NCBI RefSeq assembly: GCF_001549985.1
Contig: NZ_LROZ01000003.1
Location: 186,001 to 250,000 of the forward strand
Source: Myroides odoratus
Lineage (GTDB): Bacteria; Bacteroidota; Bacteroidia; Flavobacteriales; Flavobacteriaceae
DNA length: 64,000 bases
Direction of reading: 5' to 3'
The notes under the pieces were generated by a model. The model made no database searches. It saw nothing but the letters and a program-made list of their open reading frames with translations, and had not been told where the DNA came from. A program made the translations under genes and the position numbers. Positions 44,059 through 52,960 of this stretch are shown one piece after another (the first letter of the stretch is position 1; the number at the start of each line of letters is the position of its first letter).

Positions 44059-45414
44059 TTATGCTTTGGGTAATTGAATGGTTACGGTTGTGTATTGATC
44101 TAGTTGTGATTCAATAGTTAAATGCCCGCCATGAATATTTATAATTTTAAAGGCCAGCGACAGACCTAATCCAGTTCCCTGAATAGGGAAAGCATTCGAT
44201 GAGCGATAGAAAGGCAAGGTTAATTTCTCAAGGTCTTCTGCTTTTATACCAATTCCTGCATCTTTAACTTGAATAATAATAGCCGTACTGTTGCTATCTA
44301 AAATAAGGTCTACAGTTTGATTAAAAGAAAACTTATCCGCATTTAGAATGACATTAGAGAGGGCTAAACTTAAGAGTTGTTGATTCCCTTTAAGGTGTAA
44401 TTTGTGTAATTCTTCGGTTGTTTTTACCACAAAATTCAATTTCAATTCTTTGTGGTGCAACATTAAGTTGTCAATGGTTTGCCACCAAAATGTTTCAAAA
44501 TCAATCGGAGATAAGTTGTAGTTTATTTGATCTAATTTGGCGATTGTTAGCAAGTTATTGATAATTTGATCTGTATAAATCGTATCCTGAATAATGGATT
44601 GTAACGCTTGTTGGTATGCTTCGGGTTCTCGTTCTTGGGTTAACGTAATTTCTGCTGTACCCAAAACAGCTGCAATAGGTGTTTTGAGCTCATGAGAGGC
44701 ATGAGCAACAAAGGCTTTTTGACTTTCAAAGGATTCGTGCAAACGCTCAAATAAGGTATTGATGGCTTCACTTAACGTACGGATTTCGTCCTTGGACATT
44801 TCAGCAATAGAAATTGGTTCTGCTAGGGTGTCTACATTTCTAGATTGAACGTGATGAATGATTTTTTTAATGGGGTGTAGAAACGATTCAGCAAATAAAC
44901 GAGAGAGCATAAAGGTAATCAAAAGGGCAATCAATAAGCTGATCAACATGATCGAACGCAACTGTTTTAAAGCATCTAATCCCGTTTGATCAACAGCCTT
45001 AGCCATGACGATATAATCCCCTGAATTATCTTTGTACAATACACCGAAAACGTATTCATCTCCCTGTTTGAACCACACTTTATTGTCATCTACGACTGCT
45101 TGTAGCACATTCTTGTCCCATTTTAATTCATTTTCTGCAATGAAAATAGGATTAAAATCAAGGGTATAAATACGAATTTGTTCTTTGGGTAGTGTACGAG
45201 GAAATTTCCGCAATACTTCTTGAAATTCCGCATATGTAAAATTGTCTTCAGCTAAATAGTTGTGTCCAACAATATACGCTCGATCCTCCAGTTGTTTGAA
45301 GAAGTTTTTTTGCCAATGATTTGCTATCACAAAATAGATAGCAATTAGTACAATAGAAAGTAAGATGGTGAATAGACCTAAGAATTGGAGGGATAGTCGA
45401 GTGCGAATTTTCAT
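44059..45414 (-). CDS. HAMP-type sensor histidine kinase, no regulator adjacent
   Basis: A 451-residue classical kinase: membrane helix 1 (LQFLGLFTILLSIVLIAIYFVIA), a periplasmic sensor of about 130 residues, helix 2 (SIMLISLLIALLITFML), HAMP region (about 190-240), phospho-His in AHASHELKTPIAAVLG, N box NVILNADKFS, G boxes VKDAGIGI and GTGLGLSLAFKI. Such kinases usually follow an OmpR-type regulator gene; none is upstream. The frame is open without an ATG for a further 44 codons before 45414 (to a stop at 45547), so a longer product from a non-ATG start cannot be ruled out. Cotranscribed with the TPR kinase downstream. Confidence 0.9.
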   Translation of the reverse strand: MKIRTRLSLQFLGLFTILLSIVLIAIYFVIANHWQKNFFKQLEDRAYIVGHNYLAEDNFTYAEFQEVLRKFPRTLPKEQIRIYTLDFNPIFIAENELKWDKNVLQAVVDDNKVWFKQGDEYVFGVLYKDNSGDYIVMAKAVDQTGLDALKQLRSIMLISLLIALLITFMLSRLFAESFLHPIKKIIHHVQSRNVDTLAEPISIAEMSKDEIRTLSEAINTLFERLHESFESQKAFVAHASHELKTPIAAVLGTAEITLTQEREPEAYQQALQSIIQDTIYTDQIINNLLTIAKLDQINYNLSPIDFETFWWQTIDNLMLHHKELKLNFVVKTTEELHKLHLKGNQQLLSLALSNVILNADKFSFNQTVDLILDSNSTAIIIQVKDAGIGIKAEDLEKLTLPFYRSSNAFPIQGTGLGLSLAFKIINIHGGHLTIESQLDQYTTVTIQLPKA

Positions 45415-45615
45415 TACAAAGTCTTTGTCTGTTAGTTCCAATTCATCTTCTTGTGGAGCTGAATTGTTCTTCTTATTATTCGGTTCTATCTCAAATGCAT
45501 GGCCTGTTTTTGGTTGTCTCTTTCTTGTCGCTAGGGAATAATGTCTCTAAAGTAAGCATTTATCCTTAAATCACAACTGTATTCAACAGGGTTTATGTTA
45601 ATTCGTAAGACAGGG

Positions 45616-45623
45616 CAAATGTA
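45616..45623 (-). promoter_or_regulatory. -7 element of the kinase pair
   Basis: Minus-strand TACATTTG fits TAnnTTTG, giving a leader of about 195 bases to the ATG at 45414. No clear -33 element. Confidence 0.4.
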
Positions 45624-45693
45624 CTATTTATTTTTATTTCACCTATTTTGATTAATGAAAACAAATAACGTATTAGATAAGAATGGAATAGAT

Positions 45694-45729
45694 AAAAAAA
45701 ACGGAGTAAAAGATAGCTTTTACTCCGTT
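45694..45729 (-). terminator. Intrinsic terminator of the ecotin gene
   Basis: Thirteen-base stem AACGGAGTAAAAG / CTTTTACTCCGTT with an ATAG loop and an A run on the left, i.e. a T run on the minus strand. Confidence 0.92.
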
Positions 45730-45756
45730 TATATAGAACCACATTAGGTTGTTGTC

Positions 45757-46236
45757 TTATTTTTTAACGCGAATTTCTTGTGCTTCGTATTCATCTTGAT
45801 CTGCAGTAAAGATTTTAAACTTTACTTCATACTCTTCAGGTACGTAAATTACAATCGGCATTCTTCCATTGTAACGCGTTGTTTCGGGTTGCGCAGCTAC
45901 AAATAAATGTCTTTTTGGCATATCAGGACATCCCATCAATGTTGATACTGCATCCCCTTTGCTTTTAAATACATAGTAGTCATACCCCCAACCTTGTAAG
46001 TCCTTTTTCTCTAAAGTTCCCATTAAACTATAGTTGTTACAACCATCTACTTCCATCATTTTTCCTACTCGAAATTCAATCTTTTTATTGCCATCTTGAG
46101 CAGAATGAGGGACTTCAATAACCATTTGTTTGTACCCTTTTTCTGGCTTTGGAAAAACAGATACATCTACTTTTTGCGCCATACTTGCTGTAGTTAAACT
46201 TAAAAAAACAATTAAAAATCCCATTACTTTTTTCAT
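45757..46236 (-). CDS. eco: Ecotin-family serine protease inhibitor
   Basis: A 159-residue periplasmic inhibitor. Signal peptide (MKKVMGFLIVFLSLTTASMAQ) then the ecotin fold: VFPKPEKGYKQMVIEVPH, VDGCNNYSLMG (first Cys of the disulfide), WGYDYYVFKS, the reactive loop AVSTLMGCPD (second Cys) and YNGRMPIVIYVPEEYEVKF. In E. coli ecotin the reactive bond follows Met in STMM; here the equivalent P1 residue is Leu with Met at P1'. Ecotins block trypsin-fold proteases, including host elastase and mannan-binding lectin proteases. Situated between two kinase genes with its own terminator. Confidence 0.92.
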   Translation of the reverse strand: MKKVMGFLIVFLSLTTASMAQKVDVSVFPKPEKGYKQMVIEVPHSAQDGNKKIEFRVGKMMEVDGCNNYSLMGTLEKKDLQGWGYDYYVFKSKGDAVSTLMGCPDMPKRHLFVAAQPETTRYNGRMPIVIYVPEEYEVKFKIFTADQDEYEAQEIRVKK

Positions 46237-46327
46237 ACTAAACTTTTTTTATTAAGATTTAATATGATAAAAGTAATGAATTATACGCCTACATTTGATT
46301 TTTTAATAAAAGATTATCGTTTCAAAG

Positions 46328-47623
46328 CTAGTGTTTGTGTAAAGATTCAGGTTTGTTTTTCGCAAATAGGATAGTAAAACAATGGCGGTTAGACGTATAG
46401 GTATACTGGATGGACCATTGATGTAATTTGACAATTTCACTGACGATTGCTAAGCCTAATCCCGTTCCATTTTTCTCTTCTGTTGCTCGATTAAAACGCA
46501 AGAAAATACGTTCAGGATCTAAAGCCGTGTCTCCTGTATTAGAGAGTTGAACACCAGTAGCATCTAAGTTGAGGTGAATACTTCCTTTCATAGGACAGTA
46601 TTTAATCGCATTGGACAATAAATTGCTAAATAGCGATTCAAGCAGGAAGTAGATTCCTCTTACATTGATTGTTGCATCAAGTGTTTGGGTAATTTGAATT
46701 TCTTTTTCAGTCGCTAGTTCTTCGAAAAAACTCCACTGTGTAGCGAGTAATTCTGCAAGGTTGATTTGTTGAAACTGTTGAAATTGATTGTTTTCAATTT
46801 TCGCTAATAACAAAAGGTTTTTGTTTAGTCGATTGAAACGAGAGGAAACATTGTATAGAGACTGTACTAAGTGCATTTGTTTTTGCGTGAGATCTGTATC
46901 TTGTAAAAGTAAGTCCAATTGAGAGCGAAAAACGGCCAAAGGCGTTTGTAACTCATGGGAGGCATTGTCTATAAATACGCGTTGTTGTTTGAAAACGGCC
47001 AAGTTATTTTCAATGAGGTGTTGTAGGTTTTTGTTTAATCGATTGAACTCTAGTGTTTCAGTTGGTTTAAACACAGGTACATTGCCTTTTTCTAAGTTGT
47101 AATGCTCAATTTGATTCAATGTTTGATAAAAAGGAAACCACAGTTTTTTGGCTAATAATTTTTGAATTAATACAATGGATAAAAAGAAAATCAATACGAT
47201 TAATCCATATTCATACAGTAAGGTATGGAGTAAATCACCTGGTTCAACCATGGCAATTCTCGAAAGTAGGAGATAGGGCTGATTTTCAATGGTAATAGAC
47301 GTGTATAAGGTTCGATATCCTACTTCATAGCCTTCTGCTGGATTGAAAAAAGAAATCAATTGGGGCTCATTGACAAGGATAGAGGTATCATGGGGGATAA
47401 TCTGTAAATCGTAATTGTATTTATTCCAAATGTTGATGTCTTGCTTCCCGAGTTCAGTCAGTTGATTTTGAGTAAAATCATGTGTGCGATATTCAATCAA
47501 TTCATCTAAATCTTCTGCATAGCAAAACTCCATCACCCAATAAAATAAGGGAGCACAACCAATCAACAAGAGACTAGTATAAAGTATAAAATAGCGTTGG
47601 TAAGTACTTAATAAGCTTTTCAT
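46328..47623 (-). CDS. Sensor histidine kinase of an OmpR-type pair
   Basis: A 431-residue kinase: membrane helix (RYFILYTSLLLIGCAPLFYWVM), periplasmic sensor (about 35-150), second helix (LLYEYGLIVLIFFLSIVLIQKLL), HAMP-like linker, phospho-His in DNASHELQTPLAVFRSQ, N box NLLSNAIKYC, and G2 GTGLGLAIVSEIV. I take the ATG at 47623, which overlaps the regulator's TGA as ATGA, a sign of coupled translation. Confidence 0.9.
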   Translation of the reverse strand: MKSLLSTYQRYFILYTSLLLIGCAPLFYWVMEFCYAEDLDELIEYRTHDFTQNQLTELGKQDINIWNKYNYDLQIIPHDTSILVNEPQLISFFNPAEGYEVGYRTLYTSITIENQPYLLLSRIAMVEPGDLLHTLLYEYGLIVLIFFLSIVLIQKLLAKKLWFPFYQTLNQIEHYNLEKGNVPVFKPTETLEFNRLNKNLQHLIENNLAVFKQQRVFIDNASHELQTPLAVFRSQLDLLLQDTDLTQKQMHLVQSLYNVSSRFNRLNKNLLLLAKIENNQFQQFQQINLAELLATQWSFFEELATEKEIQITQTLDATINVRGIYFLLESLFSNLLSNAIKYCPMKGSIHLNLDATGVQLSNTGDTALDPERIFLRFNRATEEKNGTGLGLAIVSEIVKLHQWSIQYTYTSNRHCFTILFAKNKPESLHKH

Positions 47624-48294
47624 TCTTCGATCCATTGATAACCAATTCCGTATATCGTTTTTATTGTACAATCGCATTGATGATCCTGTAGTTTTGCTTT
47701 TACATTTTTGATATGAGCATAAACAAAGTTCTGATTGTCTAGCATATCAGCCATATCTCCAGATAGGTGTTCCGCAATCGCATTTTTTGAAACTACTCTT
47801 TTTTTATTGCCAATGAGAAATAAAAGTAATGCATATTCCGATTTAGTCAACAAAACAGGGGTTTTATTTATTGTTACTTGTTTACTTAATAAGTTAATTG
47901 TCACATTACCAGAGATTAAATCATTCGTAGCAGTAGCTAATCGACGTCTCAATTGAGCGTGAATACGGATGCTTAATTCAGGCAAAGCAAAAGGCTTAGC
48001 TAAATAATCATCTGCTCCCAGTTCAAGTCCTTGAATTTTATCTTCTAAGGCATTGCGAGCAGAGATAATGAGAATGGAACTGTCGATGTGTGATTTTTTA
48101 ATTTCTTCAAGTAGTAGAAGACCATCACCTCCAGGCAATCCCAAATCCAATAAAATACAATCGTAGGTATACAATTTCAATTTATCCAAGGCTTCTCGAA
48201 ATGTAAAAGCTTGTTCGCATACATAATTAGCCTCTAAAAATTGAACTATGTTATGGGATAGTTCGCGTTCATCTTCAACAAGTAATAGCTTCAT
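47620..48294 (-). CDS. OmpR/PhoB-type response regulator
   Basis: A 224-residue regulator: receiver (about 1-115, phospho-Asp in CILLDLGLPGGDG, conserved Lys in YLAKPFALPEL) and winged-helix DNA-binding domain (about 125-222: LTKSEYALLLFLIGNKKRVVS, ending TIKTIYGIGYQW). I start at the ATG at 48294 (MKLLLVEDE). It is the only regulator in the 42013-48294 block and is coupled to the kinase downstream. Confidence 0.93.
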   Translation of the reverse strand: MKLLLVEDERELSHNIVQFLEANYVCEQAFTFREALDKLKLYTYDCILLDLGLPGGDGLLLLEEIKKSHIDSSILIISARNALEDKIQGLELGADDYLAKPFALPELSIRIHAQLRRRLATATNDLISGNVTINLLSKQVTINKTPVLLTKSEYALLLFLIGNKKRVVSKNAIAEHLSGDMADMLDNQNFVYAHIKNVKAKLQDHQCDCTIKTIYGIGYQWIEE

Positions 48295-48311
48295 AAGGAA
48301 TGAATTTGAAA

Positions 48312-48319
48312 CAAAGGTA
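48312..48319 (-). promoter_or_regulatory. -7 element of the regulator/kinase pair
   Basis: Minus-strand TACCTTTG, a classic TAnnTTTG match, 18 bases before the ATG at 48294. No clear -33 element at normal spacing. Confidence 0.5.
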
Positions 48320-48491
48320 GAATGCAAATTTATAGAAATTTTGAATTTCGGATTTTGTGCTACTTTTTGATTAAAAAAGTGAAATTTTTCTAAAATTCAA
48401 ATTTTCTACAAAATGAATTCTTCCTTTTGTGAATCAATTCTAACGAATAGAATGAATTAAATGTACAACTAAATTTAAAATTACTTGTCGT

Positions 48492-50582
48492 ATGATGCAT
48501 GTAAATCGCTGGAGAAATACATCCGCAACCTCTTGTTTTGACTTACTAGGATACACTGCTAAGCGTTTAATTGGCCTTGCAGTCGTTATTGGTTTCTTAC
48601 TTCGAATGGTTTTGGCTTTTCAAGTAAGAGAAGATTTGACGATGCTGTCGCTCTTTAAATTGAGTTTTCTAGGTATGATTAATGATGTTAGTTTGACGTT
48701 AATTGTCTGCTTGTTCGTGGGGATACAATTAGTGGGTGTTTCCCATTTTAAATATAAAAAACCTTGGGGGTATCTCATTTTTGGATGCTACGCTTTGTTA
48801 CTTGGTTACGTGTTATTCTTTACTACTATATTTCACGAGTATGGAAGTGTTGTTCCAACAATTGCTCAAGGTTTTTTCTTGTATAAAACGCTGAGTTTTG
48901 GTTTGCGTCTTTTTATACCCAAAATTAGAAGTGCTTGGAGCTATGTGGTTTACAATAGTATTATCTTTATTTACGCTGTTGTATTTGTTCAATTTATAGC
49001 CCTAGGGGAGTATTTGTTTTGGGATGAATTTGGGGTGCGTTATAATTTTATTGCAGTTGATTATTTGATTTATACCAATGAAGTTGTTGGGAATATCGCT
49101 GAATCATATCCGATAAAAACGATTTTGATTGGCGTTGTGATAGTAGCAGGTTTATTGACGTATTGGATAACAAAAGGTGCTCGTGCTGCATTTGAACAAC
49201 CGATGGAAACGAAACAAAAGATGAGTGCAGTACTAGGGTATTGTTTATTGAGTATGGGATGTGTCGGAATTCTGAACTATACCACGAAGTTCCAAGCCAC
49301 AGATAATGTCTATTACAATGAACTACAAGCCAATGGTGGGTATAAGTTTTATCAAGCGTTTAGAAGTAGCCGTTTGGACTACAATCATTTTTACAAAAAA
49401 TTAGATGAAAAGCAAGCGCAAGCGATTGTTAATACGATGTACAATAGCAAAGGCGTTGAAAATATAAAACACATTGTAGATTCCTTACCTGTACAGAAGA
49501 AAAATATTGTTTTAATTACAGTGGAGAGTTTAAGTGCTTCATTTATGGAGCGCTATGGAAATACCGATCAAATTACGCCCTATTTAGATGAGTTAGCTAA
49601 AGAAAGTTTAGTGTTTGATAACTTATTTGCAGTGGGAAATCGCACTGTTAGAGGATTAGAGGCGGTAACACTATCTCGACCACCTAGTGCGGGTGAGAGC
49701 TTAGTAAAACAAGAGGACAATGCGGATTTATTCTCGTTGGGTAACGTGTTGAAAAATCAAGGGTATCAAGTGCAATATTTATATGGTGGAGATAGCTATT
49801 TTGACAATATGAAGACCTTTTTTGGAGGAAATCACTATGAGATTATTGATAAAAGTGATTTAAAACCCAATGAAATTACATTTAGTAATATTTGGGGGGT
49901 TTGTGATGAGGATATGTTTGATAAGGCCTTGAAAACGTTTGATGCCAATAGTGAAAAAGGACAGCCTTTTTTCAGCCATATCATGACAGTAAGCAATCAT
50001 AGACCTTATACGTATCCAGCTGGTAAGATTACGATTGATGGGGATTCACAATCTCGAGATGGCGGAGTTAAATATACGGATTACGCCATAGGTAAATTTA
50101 TCGAACAAGCGAAAACAAAACCTTGGTTTAAAGACACTGTTTTTGTTGTGATTGCGGATCACTGTGCGTCTAGTGCGGGAAAAGCAAGTTTGCCCCTAGA
50201 ACGCTACCATATTCCAGCTATGATCTATGCCCCTGGATTCATTGAACCGAAAGAAGAAAAGCGATTGGTTTCTCAAATTGATGTGATGCCAACATTACTT
50301 GGTTTGCTGCATTTTTCGTATGATTCTCGTTTTTATGGCCAAGATATTTACAAAAAACAGTACCAAGAGCGAGCATTTATAGCTACCTATCAGAATTTAG
50401 GGTATTTGGAAAATAATATTTTAACCGTTTTATCTCCGAATCGAAAAGTAGAACAGTTTCAAGTTTCTGAAAATGAAGATGGTGGTTATCTTATGGAAAA
50501 ACAACAACAATTGAATGAACATTTAGTTCAAAGAGCAGTAGCCAATTATCAAATATCGAGCATCGTGAGGAAGAGTTTATAA
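48492..50582 (+). CDS. LTA-synthase-family phosphatase/transferase (alkaline-phosphatase fold) membrane protein
   Basis: A 696-residue protein: about five membrane helices (residues about 20-235), then a periplasmic sulfatase/alkaline-phosphatase-fold domain (about 330-640). Catalytic-type features: ITVESLSASFMERYG, the nucleophile Thr in GNRTVRGLEAVT, YGGDSYFDNMKTFFGG, WGVCDEDMFD, TVSNHRPYTYP and VIADHCASS with metal ligands. Gram-positive relatives polymerise lipoteichoic acid; Gram-negative ones transfer phosphoglycerol or phosphoethanolamine to sugars, so an envelope-glycan or lipid modification is likely. It ends at a strong hairpin. An ATG also lies one codon further in. Confidence 0.88.
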   Translation: MMHVNRWRNTSATSCFDLLGYTAKRLIGLAVVIGFLLRMVLAFQVREDLTMLSLFKLSFLGMINDVSLTLIVCLFVGIQLVGVSHFKYKKPWGYLIFGCYALLLGYVLFFTTIFHEYGSVVPTIAQGFFLYKTLSFGLRLFIPKIRSAWSYVVYNSIIFIYAVVFVQFIALGEYLFWDEFGVRYNFIAVDYLIYTNEVVGNIAESYPIKTILIGVVIVAGLLTYWITKGARAAFEQPMETKQKMSAVLGYCLLSMGCVGILNYTTKFQATDNVYYNELQANGGYKFYQAFRSSRLDYNHFYKKLDEKQAQAIVNTMYNSKGVENIKHIVDSLPVQKKNIVLITVESLSASFMERYGNTDQITPYLDELAKESLVFDNLFAVGNRTVRGLEAVTLSRPPSAGESLVKQEDNADLFSLGNVLKNQGYQVQYLYGGDSYFDNMKTFFGGNHYEIIDKSDLKPNEITFSNIWGVCDEDMFDKALKTFDANSEKGQPFFSHIMTVSNHRPYTYPAGKITIDGDSQSRDGGVKYTDYAIGKFIEQAKTKPWFKDTVFVVIADHCASSAGKASLPLERYHIPAMIYAPGFIEPKEEKRLVSQIDVMPTLLGLLHFSYDSRFYGQDIYKKQYQERAFIATYQNLGYLENNILTVLSPNRKVEQFQVSENEDGGYLMEKQQQLNEHLVQRAVANYQISSIVRKSL

Positions 50583-50646
50583 TGTTGTAAGAGTTGTTCA
50601 GTCATAAGGTTGGTGGTGCGTTTGATAGGTTGTAGTTTGGGGTAAG

Positions 50647-50696
50647 TGAGGTTGTCTGTAATGTTTTTGGTTCATTGCAGATAGCCTCATTTTTTA
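50647..50696 (+). terminator. Intrinsic terminator after the LTA-synthase-like gene
   Basis: Long stem, TGAGG...TGTCTGTAATG pairing with CATTGCAGATAGCCTCA with a few G-T pairs, followed by TTTTTT. It sits just before the recG stop and may be shared. Confidence 0.8.
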
Positions 50697-50706
50697 GTAC
50701 AAAAAG

Positions 50707-52809
50707 CTAGCTGATGTAATTCCAGATGCTAGTGCTTTGATTCAATCGGTTTAATTTCTCTTTGATCTTCGCGTGATTGGGTTGTTCCAAGGTTGGATCT
50801 TCTTTGAGTAGTTGGATCGCCTGGTGTCTTGCGTAGTGCAAAATTTCTTGATCTTGTACAATATCTGCAATTTTGAGGGGTAGGGTACCACTTTGTTGTG
50901 TACCCATAATATTCCCTGGACCGCGAAGTTTTAAGTCTACCTCTGAAATCTCAAAACCATCGTTGGTACGACACATGGTTTCCATGCGTATTTTACTGTC
51001 GTTACTCAATTTATCTCCTGTCATAAGAATACAAAAACTCTGTTCGGCTCCTCGACCAACTCGACCTCTCAACTGGTGTAATTGAGATAAACCGAAACGC
51101 TCGGCACTTTCAATAATCATGACTGAGGCATTGGGTACATTCACCCCAACTTCGATAACTGTGGTGGCAACCATGATATTGGTTTCGCCTCGAGCAAAAC
51201 GATCCATTTCTTTGTCTTTTTCTGCAGGAGTCATTTGCCCGTGAACAATGCTTACGCTGTATTGAGGAAGAGGAAAATCTCTCGAAATTCCCTCATATCC
51301 TTCCATTAAGTTTTTGTAATCTAAGGTTTCACTTTCCTCAATAAGAGGATAGACAATATACACTTGTCTACCTTTTGCTATTTCTTGTTTGATAAAATGC
51401 CAAACAGCCAAGCGTTTTCCTTCAAAATAATGCATGGTTTGAATGGGTTTACGACCTGGTGGCAATTCGTCAATTACAGATATATCCAAATCTCCGTATA
51501 AGCTCATAGCTAAAGTTCGCGGAATAGGCGTAGCTGTCATGACTAAAATATGCGGGGGAATTGTATTTTTCTTCCAAAGTTTGGAACGTTGCTCCACTCC
51601 AAAACGATGCTGCTCATCAATAATAGCTAGCCCTAAGTTTTTAAAGATTACTTTGTCTTCAAATAGCGCATGTGTACCAATAAGTATCTGTAGACTACCT
51701 TCTTCTAAATCGTGATGAATTACTCGTCGTTCGGCTGTTTTAGTTGATCCAGTGAGTAATTTTACCTGAATCCCCAAGGGAGCGGCTAATTCAGAAATAC
51801 CAATAAAATGCTGTGTTGCTAAGATTTCCGTTGGAGCAACAATACAAGCTTGAAAGCCATTGTCTAAAGCAAACAATGTACTGATAAATGCTACAATAGT
51901 TTTTCCTGATCCCACATCTCCCTGTAATAAGCGATTCATTTGAGCTGGTGCCCCTACGTCATTGCGAATTTCTTTAATTACCCTTTTTTGGGCATTGGTT
52001 AATGGAAAAGGAAGGTGATGGTTGTAAAACGTATTGAAATATTCACCTACTTGTGTAAAAGGAAAACCTTGAATTTTTCCTTTACGCGCAATATTTTTAA
52101 TCAACAATTGCATTTGAATGTAGAATAATTCTTCAAATTTCAAACGAAATTGCGCTTTGTTTAATTCATCTGGATTTTTAGGGAAGTGAATATTCACCAT
52201 AGCCTGATTCATTGGCATTAATCCCAATCGAGTGCGAAAATCTTCGGGTAAAGAATCGCGAAAGAGCGGGTGAGTTTCTTGAACCAATTGGTGCATTAAT
52301 TTATTCATCGCCTTATTGGATATTCTAGCGCCAAGTTTCTCCGTAGAAGGATACACCGCTTGCATACTTGAGGCGATATTGTTTTTGTGTTCTTCTACTG
52401 TTTCCATTTCTGGATGGGGCATGGAATACACATAGTTAAAATGGTTGAGTTTACCGAAAATAACATAGGGAGTATTGAGCTTTAAATTTTCTTGTATCCA
52501 TTTAAATCCTTGAAACCACACAAGTTCCAATTGACCAGTGCCATCCGTAAACGTAGCTACTAATCGCTTGCCTCGTTTTTGTTCAACCGTTTTGAGGTGA
52601 ATAATTTTACCTACTAATTGTACTTCTGCTAACGTGGTTGAAAGTTCATTCACCTTGTAATAACGCGTGCGATCAATATAACGATTGGGATAGAGATGCA
52701 GCAAATCACTGTATTTAAAAATACCCAACTCTTTTTTGAGTAAATCACCGCGTTGAGGTCCAACGCCTTTCAAGTATTCAATAGGGGTGTCAAGTAAATT
52801 ATTATACAT
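50707..52809 (-). CDS. recG: ATP-dependent DNA helicase RecG
   Basis: Helicase that remodels stalled replication forks and Holliday junctions. The 700-residue chain has the N-terminal wedge/OB region (about 1-170), helicase motif I GDVGSGKTIVA, II IIDEQHRFG (DEQH type), III MTATPIPRTL, and motif VI-like HQLRGRVGRGAEQSFC, ending in the RecG-specific C-terminal region. Full length. Divergent from the lipoprotein gene at 52961. Confidence 0.96.
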   Translation of the reverse strand: MYNNLLDTPIEYLKGVGPQRGDLLKKELGIFKYSDLLHLYPNRYIDRTRYYKVNELSTTLAEVQLVGKIIHLKTVEQKRGKRLVATFTDGTGQLELVWFQGFKWIQENLKLNTPYVIFGKLNHFNYVYSMPHPEMETVEEHKNNIASSMQAVYPSTEKLGARISNKAMNKLMHQLVQETHPLFRDSLPEDFRTRLGLMPMNQAMVNIHFPKNPDELNKAQFRLKFEELFYIQMQLLIKNIARKGKIQGFPFTQVGEYFNTFYNHHLPFPLTNAQKRVIKEIRNDVGAPAQMNRLLQGDVGSGKTIVAFISTLFALDNGFQACIVAPTEILATQHFIGISELAAPLGIQVKLLTGSTKTAERRVIHHDLEEGSLQILIGTHALFEDKVIFKNLGLAIIDEQHRFGVEQRSKLWKKNTIPPHILVMTATPIPRTLAMSLYGDLDISVIDELPPGRKPIQTMHYFEGKRLAVWHFIKQEIAKGRQVYIVYPLIEESETLDYKNLMEGYEGISRDFPLPQYSVSIVHGQMTPAEKDKEMDRFARGETNIMVATTVIEVGVNVPNASVMIIESAERFGLSQLHQLRGRVGRGAEQSFCILMTGDKLSNDSKIRMETMCRTNDGFEISEVDLKLRGPGNIMGTQQSGTLPLKIADIVQDQEILHYARHQAIQLLKEDPTLEQPNHAKIKEKLNRLNQSTSIWNYIS

Positions 52810-52925
52810 TTTAAATGGAAATCAAATTAAAACCCCTAAGATACGGGTTTTTCAGCGAAAAGATAAAGCCGTTTTGGGGAGAATCTGTAGCAATTTACAC
52901 GGTCTTTTTTTATTTGGTTTGTATT

Positions 52926-52933
52926 TATATTTG
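52926..52933 (+). promoter_or_regulatory. -7 element of the lipoprotein gene
   Basis: TATATTTG matches TAnnTTTG, 28 bases before the ATG at 52961. It makes longer upstream frames unlikely to be translated. Confidence 0.55.
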
Positions 52934-52960
52934 GTTAAATTTAACAAAAAAACAAAACCA

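Larger units (their letters stand above)
45415..45756. other. Gap of about 340 bases: kinase leader and ecotin terminator
   Basis: Holds a long untranslated or possibly translated leader of the kinase gene (45415-45608), its -7 element at 45616-45623 and the ecotin terminator at 45694-45729. I see nothing else. Confidence 0.5.

Noticed and set aside
42013..48294. Polysaccharide or resistance island marked by the kinase cluster
   Set aside because: No transporters, glycan enzymes, integrase or base-composition shift accompany the kinases; it is simply a signalling gene block.
52787..52960. N-terminal extension of the lipoprotein at 52961
   Set aside because: It overlaps the recG start on the other strand, holds a promoter element, and would bury the signal peptide.
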